Source: CAYXVU01 sp964468725
GTDB taxonomy: Bacteria > Acidobacteriota > Blastocatellia > UBA7656
DNA: 10,196 nt
Direction of reading: 5' to 3'
Assembly (NCBI GenBank): GCA_964468725.1
Contig: CAYXVU010000219.1
Location: 1 to 10,196 of the forward strand
Of the stretch, positions 1 to 7,703 are shown piece by piece. A model generated the notes under the pieces. The model saw nothing but the letters and a program-made list of their open reading frames with translations. It had not been told where the DNA came from and did no database searches. Position 1 is the first letter of the stretch. Each line of letters starts with the position of its first letter. Position numbers and translations under genes: made by a program.

Positions 1-844
1 AACTATTGTAGTAGATGATGATGTCATTAGCGGCGGTGGGACTGGCGCTGGCCGAAGCGATTTCAATGGCGCGGGTTGCCATGGAAACCGCCTTTTCGAA
101 ATGCGGCTTGGCCCCTTCGCGGTCTCGATTATTGAACTTTTCTCCGCCCAACTCGCGGTGCATCATGGCGGCGTTGGCATTCGCTTTATAGGCTAACTCC
201 GAGAAGTCTTTATGCTTGGAGGGGTCAATCGCAGCCGCCGCTTCGAATTCAACCAAGGCTGCCGCCGTCGATTCCGGCGTCTTGAGCTTGGTCAACTCAA
301 CCCCCTTGTTATAGCGTTCGCGTGCCGAATCGAAAGCGTTTTGTAACTCTTCGGCCTCTTTGCGCTTGGCATCCAACTCTTTTTTCGCCTCTTCAGCCTT
401 GGCGCGGTCGGCTGCCGAAACGGTCGCCGCCGGTGGAGGCGTTGCCCCGCCGCCGCGAATCTGTCCAATGACTTGCTCGAAGGTCAGTCGCGATCCATCA
501 CCCGGATTGGCAATGATGTCAACGACAGAGACTTGTGAGAGTCGTATGCCATTTATCCAAGTCGGTTGAATGCCGGGACCCGAAGCCACCACAATGTAAC
601 GCCCCACAAGCGGCAATCCCAGTCGAACATAATGGCCCTTCTTATCGGCTTTGACTTCCCAACTGCCTTTGATGTCGACTCGAAAGATATCTACGATGGC
701 TTCGGGCACAGGTTGTGTAGAGCCATCGGCCTGTCTGACTTTGACGATTCCCTCTATTGGGCCGGTTTGTGCCCACGCAATGGCGGAAAAAATAAGTAAG
801 AATGCGCTCAGACTGAGGACGCGTTTTAGAATGTTGTTATACAT
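1..844 (-). CDS. Exported protein with carboxypeptidase-regulatory-like N-terminus and coiled-coil/TPR-like region (partial, C-terminus off window)
   Basis: The frame is open from an ATG at 842-844 to the window edge, giving about 281 residues. GGAGGG lies 7 nt upstream of the ATG and supports this start. Residues 1-25 look like a Sec signal peptide: K8/R9, a hydrophobic stretch to about 23, and an AWA cleavage motif followed by Gln26. Residues 27-115 look like a beta-sandwich of the carboxypeptidase-regulatory/CarboxypepD_reg type (GPIEGIVKV, then a GHYVRLGLP-like strand and turn). A Pro/Ala linker (133-142) leads into a Lys/Glu/Ala-rich helix at about 145-185 that is probably a coiled coil. 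Paired amphipathic helices follow (about 190-265, with AAAIDPSK and FEKAVSMATRAIEIA) that resemble TPR units. No catalytic motif is visible. The role is unknown; an envelope scaffold is only a guess. The domain calls rest on reading alone. It lies downstream of phoR on the same strand with its own candidate promoter. Confidence 0.8.
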   Translation of the reverse strand, partial: MYNNILKRVLSLSAFLLIFSAIAWAQTGPIEGIVKVRQADGSTQPVPEAIVDIFRVDIKGSWEVKADKKGHYVRLGLPLVGRYIVVASGPGIQPTWINGIRLSQVSVVDIIANPGDGSRLTFEQVIGQIRGGGATPPPAATVSAADRAKAEEAKKELDAKRKEAEELQNAFDSARERYNKGVELTKLKTPESTAAALVEFEAAAAIDPSKHKDFSELAYKANANAAMMHRELGGEKFNNRDREGAKPHFEKAVSMATRAIEIASASASPTAANDIIIYYNS

Positions 845-900
845 TGAGGAACCCTCCGTTTTGGCCTACTGATAAACCTTCCACCCCGAAGAAAACTGCG

Positions 901-929
901 GGTATAGGATGCCTTCGATCAAGCTTCAA
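901..929 (-). promoter_or_regulatory. Weaker alternative promoter for the gene starting at 844
   Basis: On the minus strand TTGAAG (924-929, 4/6) is separated by 17 bp from TATACC (901-906, 4/6). It would give a leader of about 50 nt. It is weaker than the promoter at 986-1014 and could be chance. Confidence 0.25.
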
Positions 930-985
930 GTTTACACTGGCGCGAAAAATGTTTCGGCTTTGCTTGCCTTTTCCCTTGAAATGGC

Positions 986-1014
986 AGTGTATCTCACCGA
1001 TTTTTTAGTGTCAA
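986..1014 (-). promoter_or_regulatory. Sigma-70-type promoter for the gene starting at 844
   Basis: On the minus strand a perfect TTGACA (-35, 1009-1014) is followed by a 17-bp spacer and TACACT (-10, 986-991, 4 of 6 consensus bases). Transcription would start near 979, giving a leader of about 135 nt before the ATG at 844. It sits just after the phoR stop codon, so the downstream gene need not depend on the pho operon. No Pho-box-like repeat is present here. Confidence 0.6.
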
Positions 1015-1054
1015 CGCAAGGGAATTGGCGCGCGGGGGACGGACATAGACGCAG

Positions 1055-2515
1055 TTACTGCGGCTCCGAAATGATCGTCGCTGGCTGAAGTTCGGCGGCG
1101 ATAGGATGGGGCGCGTTGGCCAACGGCAGCGTGAAGGTGAAGCGCGAACCGCGACCGAGTTCACTATGAGCCGCAACCGTGCCGCCGTGAGCTTGCACCA
1201 GATGTTTGACGATGGCTAGTCCCAATCCTGTACCTTCGACTTTGCGCGACCGCGATTTGTCTGCGCGGTAGAGACGCTCGAAGATGCGCGGCAAATCCGA
1301 AGCCGCAATCCCAATCCCTGTGTCTTCAACATGCACAGCGGCAAACTCGTCCTGCCGTTCGGCTGTGATGCTGACCGAGCCGCCTACGCGATTAAACTTG
1401 AGAGCGTTCTCAATCAGATTGTAGAGAATCTGTTCCAATCGCGTGCGATCTGCCAGCACATATACATCTGTCGGCACGGAGATCGTCAACCCTACATCGG
1501 CAGTGCCGCACTTCGCTTCTGCCAACGCCAACACTTCGCTCACGACGCTGCGCAAGCGCAAGGGGCCGAGCGCCAGTTTGACATCGCCCGACTCGATGGC
1601 GGAAAGGTCGGAGATGTCGGCAATCAACTCACTCATGCGTCCGGCGTGCTTGTAGAGCTTTTCGACAAATCGCGTATTGTTCTCCGAATCATGGATCGCG
1701 CCGGAGATTAGGGTTTCAGCATAGGCGAGAATCGCTGTTAGCGGCGTGCGCAATTCATGCGAGAGGTTGGCAAAAAATTCCCGGCGCACGCGCTCTAATC
1801 TCTCCAAGCGCGTGATGTCGAAGAAGACGCCAACGGCCAGCTCGCAACCGAGGGGCGCCACATTGAGTTGGAAACTGCGCGCTTCGCGGTCGGCCATCTC
1901 GACGCGCATTTCGATGGCGGTGCGGTCGTCAAGGGCGCGGCGAAAGGCGGCGTGAATGGCAGGGTCGCGCGTCGCTTCGATCAAACGATATTGTCCGGGC
2001 GCAAGCAGACTGGGGGGTAAAGATAATTTCAAGGCGATGGCGGACGCGGCGCTATGGTCGCTCTGCACGTCTCTCAATGAAAGGCTGGCAGCTTGAGCGG
2101 CAAGAGGGGAGGATAGGCTGCCTTCCGGCAACTTGACGATGCGCGAGGCCGCTGCGTTGTAGAGCAACACATTCATCTGGTCATCAACGATGATGACGCC
2201 TTCACGCATAGTTTCGAGTACAGCGGACAGCAACCGGTTGGTTTCTTCCGTCATCTTGGTTTGCCGCTCCCTCTCAAAATTCACTGCGTTGTAACGGGTC
2301 AGGGCGTACCGCGATACGTAAAAAGTAATCACCCCGACAACGATCACCGTGATTAGGTGAGAGACGGCAAGCGACATCTTCGGGTAAAGAACCGTCTTGA
2401 CGACTTCGTAGATGGCAAAGGCGCCAATTGCCAAACCCGTAACGATCCAAACTCGTCGCTCAATGTCTCTCATAAACCGTTCCGGTGTGAGGTCTCTGCT
2501 TCCGTCGCCTATCAT
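1055..2515 (-). CDS. phoR: PhoR-type phosphate-regulon sensor histidine kinase
   Basis: This 486-residue membrane kinase should autophosphorylate under phosphate limitation and pass phosphate to the PhoB encoded upstream. Two hydrophobic segments (about 23-43 and 50-68) are joined by only a few residues, so there is almost no periplasmic sensor domain. This fits PhoR proteins that read the Pst/PhoU state rather than a ligand. A PAS-like region follows (about 93-235, VLETMREGVIIVD onward). The H-box is FFANLSHELRTPLTA with phosphoacceptor His253. The ATPase domain has the N-box (361-374, Asn370), G1 DTGIGI (398-403), F-box RIFERLYR (410-417) and G2 GTGLGL (428-433). All catalytic motifs are intact. 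I see no HAMP domain. The ATG at 2513-2515 has no Shine-Dalgarno. Met15 (ATG at 2471-2473) has a weak GGAACGG upstream and is a possible alternative. A 76-nt gap separates it from phoB. It is the last gene of the operon. Confidence 0.93.
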   Translation of the reverse strand: MIGDGSRDLTPERFMRDIERRVWIVTGLAIGAFAIYEVVKTVLYPKMSLAVSHLITVIVVGVITFYVSRYALTRYNAVNFERERQTKMTEETNRLLSAVLETMREGVIIVDDQMNVLLYNAAASRIVKLPEGSLSSPLAAQAASLSLRDVQSDHSAASAIALKLSLPPSLLAPGQYRLIEATRDPAIHAAFRRALDDRTAIEMRVEMADREARSFQLNVAPLGCELAVGVFFDITRLERLERVRREFFANLSHELRTPLTAILAYAETLISGAIHDSENNTRFVEKLYKHAGRMSELIADISDLSAIESGDVKLALGPLRLRSVVSEVLALAEAKCGTADVGLTISVPTDVYVLADRTRLEQILYNLIENALKFNRVGGSVSITAERQDEFAAVHVEDTGIGIAASDLPRIFERLYRADKSRSRKVEGTGLGLAIVKHLVQAHGGTVAAHSELGRGSRFTFTLPLANAPHPIAAELQPATIISEPQ

Positions 2516-2591
2516 AACCGGAGGAGCCTAGCTGAACAAAGGAAGCCAAAATGAATCCCCTGCGCCCTCACATCGGCAACCGAAAACGACC

Positions 2592-3302
2592 TCATTGCTT
2601 GCCCGCGTCGCAGAGCCTGTAGCCAATGCCGGTGACGGTTTCAATTAACTCTGCATTCCCCAGTTTTTGCCGCAGCCTGCGGATGTGGACATCAAGCGTG
2701 CGAGAGTCGCCGTAGTAGTTCAGCCCCCATACGCGATCCAATAGCACTTCACGCGTCATCACTCGCCCCTGATTGCGCGCCAGTTCCGACAGCAAAGCGA
2801 ACTCTTTGCGCGTCAGTTTGACCTCTCGACCATGACAGCGAACGCTGAAGGTCGCCGGATCAATGGTCAACACTCCATCATCGTAAACCGGGCGATCCAC
2901 ATCCATGCCGGTCGAACGCCGGAGTACGGCTTTGACGCGCGCCACCAGTTCGCGCATGCCGAAGGGTTTGGTCACGTAATCGTCCGCTCCCAGTTCTAAG
3001 CCGAGCACTTTGTCCGATTCGTCCGTGCGCGCCGTGAGGATGACAATCGGCACCCGCGTCGTTGAGGATTCGGCGCGCAAGCGCCGACACATTTCGAACC
3101 CGCTCATGTGCGGCAGATTGATGTCCAGCAGCACTAGATTCGGCGGACGGTCTAAAATCAGATTGATGGCATCTTCGCCGGTCGTCGCAACGCGTACCCG
3201 AAACCCTTCGCGCTCGAAGTTGTAGCGAATCGAGTCGGCGATGTCTTCATCGTCTTCGACGATCACAATGCTGCGGATGCGGGATTCTTCGCTGGCTACC
3301 AT
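2592..3302 (-). CDS. phoB: PhoB-type phosphate-regulon response regulator (OmpR family)
   Basis: This 236-residue transcription factor should activate phosphate-starvation genes, including the pst promoter in this window. The receiver domain (about 10-127) has the acidic triad Glu16/Asp17/Asp18, phosphoacceptor Asp60 in LVLLDINLP, Thr90 in VILTAR and Lys112 in TKPF. The C-terminal winged-helix domain (about 140-232) has KLTRKEFALL, the transactivation-loop region, and DVHIRRLRQKLG then TGIGYRL. The frame runs open to an ATG at 3405-3407 inside phoU. I chose the ATG at 3300-3302 because the receiver fold begins ten residues later and the extra 35 residues match nothing in the family. With this start it overlaps the end of phoU by 7 nt (the ATG lies just before the phoU TAG), which suggests translational coupling. 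No strong Shine-Dalgarno is visible. The alternative name phoP, as used in Gram-positive bacteria, is the same role. Confidence 0.94.
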   Translation of the reverse strand: MVASEESRIRSIVIVEDDEDIADSIRYNFEREGFRVRVATTGEDAINLILDRPPNLVLLDINLPHMSGFEMCRRLRAESSTTRVPIVILTARTDESDKVLGLELGADDYVTKPFGMRELVARVKAVLRRSTGMDVDRPVYDDGVLTIDPATFSVRCHGREVKLTRKEFALLSELARNQGRVMTREVLLDRVWGLNYYGDSRTLDVHIRRLRQKLGNAELIETVTGIGYRLCDAGKQ

Positions 3303-3952
3303 ATCGTGTGTTTGATCACTTGGCCTCTGGCCATATAAACAATCTGTTCGCATATGTTGGTCACGTAATCGGCAATGCGCTCCAGGTGTTTGAGTATCGA
3401 AAGCCATTGCACTCCGCGCGCGACGGTTGATGAATCGCGGGTCATCATTTCAATCACTTTTTCGTAGAGATGATCGTAGAGCGAGTCCACTTCGTCATCG
3501 CGCGCAATCGTCAAGCGGGCGCGCTCCGGGTCGCCAGAAGTGAAGGCATCCAGCCCTTCGACGAGCATCTGCTGGATGATTCTACCCATTGGCAACACAT
3601 CAATCGTCAAATCGAAATGGGGTTCGTGATTGAGCGCCAATGTATGTTTGGCGATGTTGACGGCGTGATCGCCGATGCGCTCGACCATTGGAGTCGTGCG
3701 CGCAATCGAAACAACGAAGCGCAAATCGGAGGCTGCCGGTTGTTTGAGCACCAGAATATCAACGCACATCTGGTCAATTTCCAATTCCAACTGGTCAATT
3801 GCGTCGTCTTCCCGAATCACCCGCTCGGCCAAATCCGAGTCGCGCTCCGTCAGCGCGCGCATTGCCAGCATAATCGCCTTTTCCGCCGCGCCGCCCATAA
3901 TCAAGAGCTTATCGCGCACCAGATTCAGATCATTTTCAATTAGCCTTTTCAT
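3296..3952 (-). CDS. phoU: PhoU phosphate-signalling regulator
   Basis: PhoU is a cytoplasmic, peripheral protein that links the Pst transporter to PhoR and damps Pho signalling when phosphate is plentiful. With the chosen start it has 218 residues and forms two tandem three-helix PhoU repeats. Each repeat carries the E-R-I-x-D metal-binding signature: ERIGD (91-95) followed by NIAKH, and ERIAD (191-195) followed by NICEQ, exactly 100 residues apart. QPAASDLRFVVSI (71-83) is also typical. The ATG at 3950-3952 is preferred: MKRLIENDLNLVRDKLL matches the usual PhoU N-terminus and GGGAAG lies about 7 nt upstream. An in-frame TTG at 3995-3997 would add 15 residues unlike the family. The gap to pstB2 is 52 nt and the 3' end overlaps phoB. 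Confidence 0.95.
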   Translation of the reverse strand: MKRLIENDLNLVRDKLLIMGGAAEKAIMLAMRALTERDSDLAERVIREDDAIDQLELEIDQMCVDILVLKQPAASDLRFVVSIARTTPMVERIGDHAVNIAKHTLALNHEPHFDLTIDVLPMGRIIQQMLVEGLDAFTSGDPERARLTIARDDEVDSLYDHLYEKVIEMMTRDSSTVARGVQWLSILKHLERIADYVTNICEQIVYMARGQVIKHTIW

Positions 3953-4004
3953 GCCTCTGCTTCCCAATCTATCCGGCCTCGCAAGGCGCAGCCTCAAACT
4001 GCGC

Positions 4005-4898
4005 TCATCCGAAACGCCCCGTGATGTAATCTTCGGTCATCGGTTTCTCCGGCTTAGTGAACATCTGCTCAGTAGTGTTGCATTCAATCATCTCGCCGAG
4101 CCAGAAGAACGCCGTCCGATCTGACACCCGCGCCGCCTGTTGCATATTGTGCGTGACGACGACCATGGTGTACTTCGATTTTAACTCAACCATCAACTCT
4201 TCGATCTTCTGCGTCGCAATCGGGTCAAGCGCCGAAGTCGGTTCGTCCATCAAGATGACTTCCGGCTCGATGGCCAACGCCCGTGCGATACAGACGCGCT
4301 GCTGTTGCCCGCCGGAGAGTCCGAAGGCCGATTGCTTCAATCGGTCTTTAACCTCGCCCCACAACGCGGCGGCGCGCAAGCTGGCTTCCACACGGTCTGC
4401 CAGTTCCGATTTCGTGGTGGCAAGCCGGTTGATGCGCAACCCGTATGCGATGTTTTCGAAAATCGAACGCGGAAACGGATTCGGCTTTTGAAAGACCATG
4501 CCGACGCGGCGGCGTAATGCGACCAGATCAGTTGCGGGCGCGTAAATGTCCGCGCCGTCAATCTGGATACGACCTTCGACGCGGGTTCCGGCAATCACAT
4601 CGTTCATGCGATTGAAGCAGCGCAGCAAAGTGGATTTGCCGCAACCCGACGGGCCGATGAAGGCGGTTACCTGTTTGGCCGGAACGGTCAGCGACACCTC
4701 TTTCAAAGCGCGCACGCGCCCGTAATAAAAGTTCAGATTCTCAACCCTAATTTTGACCTGCGCCTGCGCTGCCGCCTCTGCGCCCATCGCCGGTCGCTCT
4801 TTCAACGACACGCGCGGCAAGCGCCCTTCTCGTTCTCGAATCACACTCGTGCTGTGCATATCCCCACCCGGCTCTGGCAATTTTTCCGATTCGCTCAT
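4005..4898 (-). CDS. pstB2: Phosphate ABC transporter ATPase, second copy (PstB)
   Basis: This 297-residue ATPase should power phosphate uptake as a dimer on the cytoplasmic face of PstC/PstA. All ABC motifs are intact: Walker A GPSGCGKST (82-90), Q-loop Gln137 in VFQKPNPFP, signature LSGGQQQ (194-200), Walker B VILMDEP (214-220) with Glu219, D-loop SALD and switch His250. CFNRMND and the C-terminal YITGRFG are PstB hallmarks that separate it from other ABC ATPases. The first 48 residues are an unmatched, probably disordered extension. Internal ATGs at Met14 (preceded by a close GGTGGGG) and Met38 are possible true starts. It follows pstB1 after 18 nt and precedes phoU. It is a clear paralogue of the upstream ATPase; whether the two form homo- or heterodimers cannot be told from sequence. 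Confidence 0.93.
   Translation of the reverse strand: MSESEKLPEPGGDMHSTSVIREREGRLPRVSLKERPAMGAEAAAQAQVKIRVENLNFYYGRVRALKEVSLTVPAKQVTAFIGPSGCGKSTLLRCFNRMNDVIAGTRVEGRIQIDGADIYAPATDLVALRRRVGMVFQKPNPFPRSIFENIAYGLRINRLATTKSELADRVEASLRAAALWGEVKDRLKQSAFGLSGGQQQRVCIARALAIEPEVILMDEPTSALDPIATQKIEELMVELKSKYTMVVVTHNMQQAARVSDRTAFFWLGEMIECNTTEQMFTKPEKPMTEDYITGRFG
4609..4660. repeat. DNA patch shared between pstB2 and pstB1 (Walker A region)
   Basis: Positions 4609-4660 match 5521-5572 at 51 of 52 bases; the first 41 bases are identical. The only difference is C4650 versus T5562. The patch encodes the CFNRM to Walker A segment, but identity extends to every synonymous position in the first 41 bases, more than protein conservation alone requires. 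Outside the motif blocks the two genes differ widely. Confidence 0.8.
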
Positions 4899-4916
4899 AC
4901 TGACAATCCGCGATCC

Positions 4917-5792
4917 CTAACCGAAGTCTCCGGTGATGTATTCGTTGGTCAACCGATTCGCGGGATTCTCAAATATCTTTTCGGTCTTGTCGAACTCGAT
5001 CAACTCGCCCAGATACATAAAGGCCGTGTAATCGGCGATGCGCGAAGCTTGTTGCAAGTTGTGGGTGACGATGATGATGGTCACCTGCTCGCACAGCTCG
5101 ATAATCAACTCTTCAATGCGATTGGTCGCAATCGGATCAAGCGCCGAAGTCGGCTCGTCGAACAACAAGATTTCGGGACGGGTTGCCAATGCGCGCGCGA
5201 TGCAGAGTCGCTGCTGCTGCCCGCCCGATAAGGTATAAGCCGACTCCTGCAAACGGTCTTTGACCTCGTCCCACAGTGCCGCGTCGCGCAACGCTTTTTC
5301 GACGCGCTCGGCAATCGTCGTTTTGTTCGCGCCTTTCAGGCGCAGCCCGAAGGCGACATTCTCAAAGATCGATTTCGGAAAGGCATTCGGCTTTTGAAAG
5401 ACCATGCTGATTCGCATGCGCATCTCTAACGGGTCGGTCTCTTTGCCGATGATGTTGAGGCCGCTCGGCTGCAAGACGATCCGGCCTTCGTAGCGATTGT
5501 CGGGGTAGAGGTCATGCATACGATTGAAGCAGCGCAGCAAAGTGGATTTGCCGCAACCCGATGGGCCGATGAGCGCCGTCACGCGATTCTCTCGAAACGT
5601 CAGATTGATATTCTTCAACGCCTGCAACTTTCCGTAAAAAAAGTTCAGGCTTTGGACTTCGGCCTTTGGCGGCGCGAGGGACTCTTCCGGTTTCATCGGA
5701 TTAGGCGAAGCGTCCGCTTGCCGGTCGAAGCGATGGTCTGATTGGCGAACCGGCGATTGTCGTTCAAACTGCCCTGCTGCATTCGGGTTCAT
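4917..5792 (-). CDS. pstB1: Phosphate ABC transporter ATPase, first copy (PstB)
   Basis: This is a 291-residue PstB with the complete motif set: Walker A GPSGCGKST (76-84), Q-loop Gln133 in VFQKPNAFP, signature LSGGQQQ (188-194), Walker B ILLFDEP (208-214) with Glu213, SALD, and switch His244. PstB-specific CFNRMHD and the C-terminal YITGDFG are present. It hydrolyses ATP to drive phosphate import through PstC/PstA. The ATG at 5790-5792 has GAGGG about 5 nt upstream, so the roughly 45-residue N-terminal extension (polar, Gln/Arg/Pro-rich) is probably translated. That extension is longer than usual for PstB. It lies 9 nt after pstA, directly following the permease genes, so it is the more likely canonical partner of the two ATPases. 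Confidence 0.95.
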   Translation of the reverse strand: MNPNAAGQFERQSPVRQSDHRFDRQADASPNPMKPEESLAPPKAEVQSLNFFYGKLQALKNINLTFRENRVTALIGPSGCGKSTLLRCFNRMHDLYPDNRYEGRIVLQPSGLNIIGKETDPLEMRMRISMVFQKPNAFPKSIFENVAFGLRLKGANKTTIAERVEKALRDAALWDEVKDRLQESAYTLSGGQQQRLCIARALATRPEILLFDEPTSALDPIATNRIEELIIELCEQVTIIIVTHNLQQASRIADYTAFMYLGELIEFDKTEKIFENPANRLTNEYITGDFG

Positions 5793-5801
5793 ACTGTCCC
5801 T

Positions 5802-6710
5802 CTACCATTTGATGCGTCGGCGCACGCGGTAACGAATGATGATGGCTACGGCATTCATCGAGAGCGTCACCAAGATCAAAACCAGCCCCGCACCTGCGGC
5901 GTTGGTGAGAAACTCGCGTTCCGGCCTCGACACCCAGTTGAACATTTGAATGGGAAGCACAGAAAAGGGCGACCATACCCATTCGGCAGAAACAAACGGC
6001 GGCTGGCTCTGAATCGGCATCGGCGGCAGAAAAGCTATAAAGGTCAGCGCGCCGATGGTAATGAGCGGCGCGGTTTCGCCGATGGCGCGCGACAGCGCGA
6101 TGATGATTCCGGTCAGCGTCCCGCCGATTGAATAGGGCAGCAGGTGATGGCGCACGACTTGCCATTTGGTCGAACCGAGCGCGTAGGCCGCTTCGCGGAT
6201 GTTTTGCGGAATGGTGCGCAAGGCTTCGCGCGTTGCTACGATGACAATGGGCAAGATCAAAAACGCCAGCGTGATGCCGCCTGCCAAGATGCTCTGACCG
6301 AGATGGAATTGATAAACTAACAAGCCGAGCGCCATCAGCCCGTAAATAATTGACGGCACCCCCGCCAAGTTGGCGATGTTGATTTCGATGAAATTGGTGA
6401 TCCAGTTTTTGCGTGCATACTCTTCCAAATAGACGCCTGCCGCTACTCCGAGCGGCACGGCGGTCAAAGCTGTAACCAACATGATGAGCAGCGTGCCGAC
6501 CCACGACGACAGAATCCCGGCTTGCTCGGCAAACCGCGACGGAAACGATGTTAGAAACTGCCAGTTGAGGCGCGGCAATCCGTCCGTCATCAAATCTACG
6601 ATCAAGGCGGTCAGCGTAACGATGCCAATCAGCATGCAGATGATGCCGACGATGTTGAAGAGGAAGTCTTGCCGCTTCCGTTTGGCGATGATGCGATGCA
6701 AATCGCTCAT
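5802..6710 (-). CDS. pstA: Phosphate ABC transporter permease PstA
   Basis: This 302-residue inner-membrane subunit forms the phosphate channel with PstC. Hydrophobic segments are visible at about 17-40, 69-93, 112-133, 140-160, 196-224 and 272-293, giving the expected six. The cytoplasmic EAA loop that docks on the ATPase is EAAYALGSTKWQVVRHHLLP (173-192), and the SRAIGETAPL motif (207-216) is typical of PstA. The C-terminal SPFSVLPIQMFNW segment and basic RYRVRRRIKW tail also fit the family. The start is well defined: its ATG shares one base with the pstC stop (TGATG) and GGAGG lies 7 nt upstream, so it is translationally coupled to pstC. pstB1 begins 9 nt after its stop. Confidence 0.95.
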   Translation of the reverse strand: MSDLHRIIAKRKRQDFLFNIVGIICMLIGIVTLTALIVDLMTDGLPRLNWQFLTSFPSRFAEQAGILSSWVGTLLIMLVTALTAVPLGVAAGVYLEEYARKNWITNFIEINIANLAGVPSIIYGLMALGLLVYQFHLGQSILAGGITLAFLILPIVIVATREALRTIPQNIREAAYALGSTKWQVVRHHLLPYSIGGTLTGIIIALSRAIGETAPLITIGALTFIAFLPPMPIQSQPPFVSAEWVWSPFSVLPIQMFNWVSRPEREFLTNAAGAGLVLILVTLSMNAVAIIIRYRVRRRIKW

Positions 6711-7678
6711 CAGTACACCTCCCGAAAGCGTTTGCGCAGCCCGTAGCCAATGATATTGAAGACCAAAGTCATCACAAACAGGGTCAGCCCCGCTGCGAAG
6801 ATGGATTGATAGCCGATGCTGCCGTGCGGCAAATCGCCGAGGCTGACTTGCACAATAAAGGCGGTGATCGTCGCCGCTGGTTCGCGCGGGTCAATCGTGA
6901 GATTCGGCTGCATACCAGCGGCGATAGCGACGATCATGGTTTCGCCGATGGCGCGCGAGATGGCCAGAATGTAAGAGGCGACGATGCCGGAAAGCGCCGC
7001 CGGATAGACGACCTTCACTGCCGTGATGATCTTATTTGCGCCAAGCGCATAAGCCCCTTCGCGCAGCCCCATGGGAACGGCGCGCATCGCGTCTTCGCTC
7101 AGCGAACTGACATACGGGATAATCATGATTCCCATCACGACGCCAGCGCTCAACATGCTGAAGGTGGGCAGTTCGGGAATGACCTTTTGCAGCAACGGCG
7201 CAATGAACGAGAGCGCAAAATAGCCATAGACGACGGTGGGGACGGCGCTTAAGAGTTCCATCGCGGGTTTGACGGTCTCCCGAATGATGGGCGGCGCAAA
7301 TTCGCTCAGATAGATCGAGACGACCGTGCCAATAGGCAGCGCTACGGCGAGGGCGACAAGCGTCGTAATCAGCGTCCCCATCACCAGCGACATGATGCCG
7401 AAGCGCGGCACGGCAAACAGCGGCGTCCACATCGTGTCGGTCAGAAAATCAATGATCGAGACCTGGCCAAAAAAGCTCGCCGATTCATAAATCAGGACGC
7501 CGACGATGCCGAGCGTAATGGCAATCGAAGAGAGCGCGGCTAAGAAGAGAAACGCTTCGATGATCCGCTCTTTCCAATCTTGCACGCGACGCGCCAGCGA
7601 GATTGGGTCGCGCACAACCGGCGCTTGTCCGGCATCGCCGAGCGGGGCGGAGGAGGTTGATAGGGTACTGTCTGCCAT
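6710..7678 (-). CDS. pstC: Phosphate ABC transporter permease PstC
   Basis: This 322-residue inner-membrane permease pairs with PstA. A polar N-terminal tail of about 36 residues precedes hydrophobic segments at about 40-64, 94-124, 140-163, 174-192, 226-253 and 290-312. The EAA loop is REGAYALGANKIITAVKVVYP (206-226), followed by SRAIGETMIV (241-250), as in PstC. AMELLSAVPTVVYGYFAL (139-156) is a further family marker. The ATG at 7676-7678 has no recognisable Shine-Dalgarno. Initiation may depend on an unseen feature or on coupling across the 69-nt gap from pstS, which contains a stable hairpin. It overlaps pstA by one base. Confidence 0.95.
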   Translation of the reverse strand: MADSTLSTSSAPLGDAGQAPVVRDPISLARRVQDWKERIIEAFLFLAALSSIAITLGIVGVLIYESASFFGQVSIIDFLTDTMWTPLFAVPRFGIMSLVMGTLITTLVALAVALPIGTVVSIYLSEFAPPIIRETVKPAMELLSAVPTVVYGYFALSFIAPLLQKVIPELPTFSMLSAGVVMGIMIIPYVSSLSEDAMRAVPMGLREGAYALGANKIITAVKVVYPAALSGIVASYILAISRAIGETMIVAIAAGMQPNLTIDPREPAATITAFIVQVSLGDLPHGSIGYQSIFAAGLTLFVMTLVFNIIGYGLRKRFREVY

Positions 7679-7703
7679 AAGCGTTCAGGAACCCGGCGAG
7701 CAG

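Noticed and set aside
360..872. Short plus-strand open frames at the left edge
   Set aside because: They lie opposite the exported protein gene, which has a signal peptide, a good ribosome binding site and coherent helices. The plus-strand products show no family features.
2516..2591. Possible internal promoter or terminator between phoB and phoR
   Set aside because: No pair of -35/-10 hexamers at proper spacing and no stable stem plus T-run is visible. The gap is best read as part of the operon transcript.
3470..3943. Plus-strand open frame antisense to phoU
   Set aside because: Composition is that of a shadow frame. phoU on the other strand carries both conserved metal-binding motifs.
5764..6750. 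Long minus-strand open frame of about 328 codons overlapping pstA in another frame
   Set aside because: The product is rich in His, Arg and Ala with no membrane segments or motifs, typical of a shifted frame. pstA in the correct frame is complete and has a coupled start.
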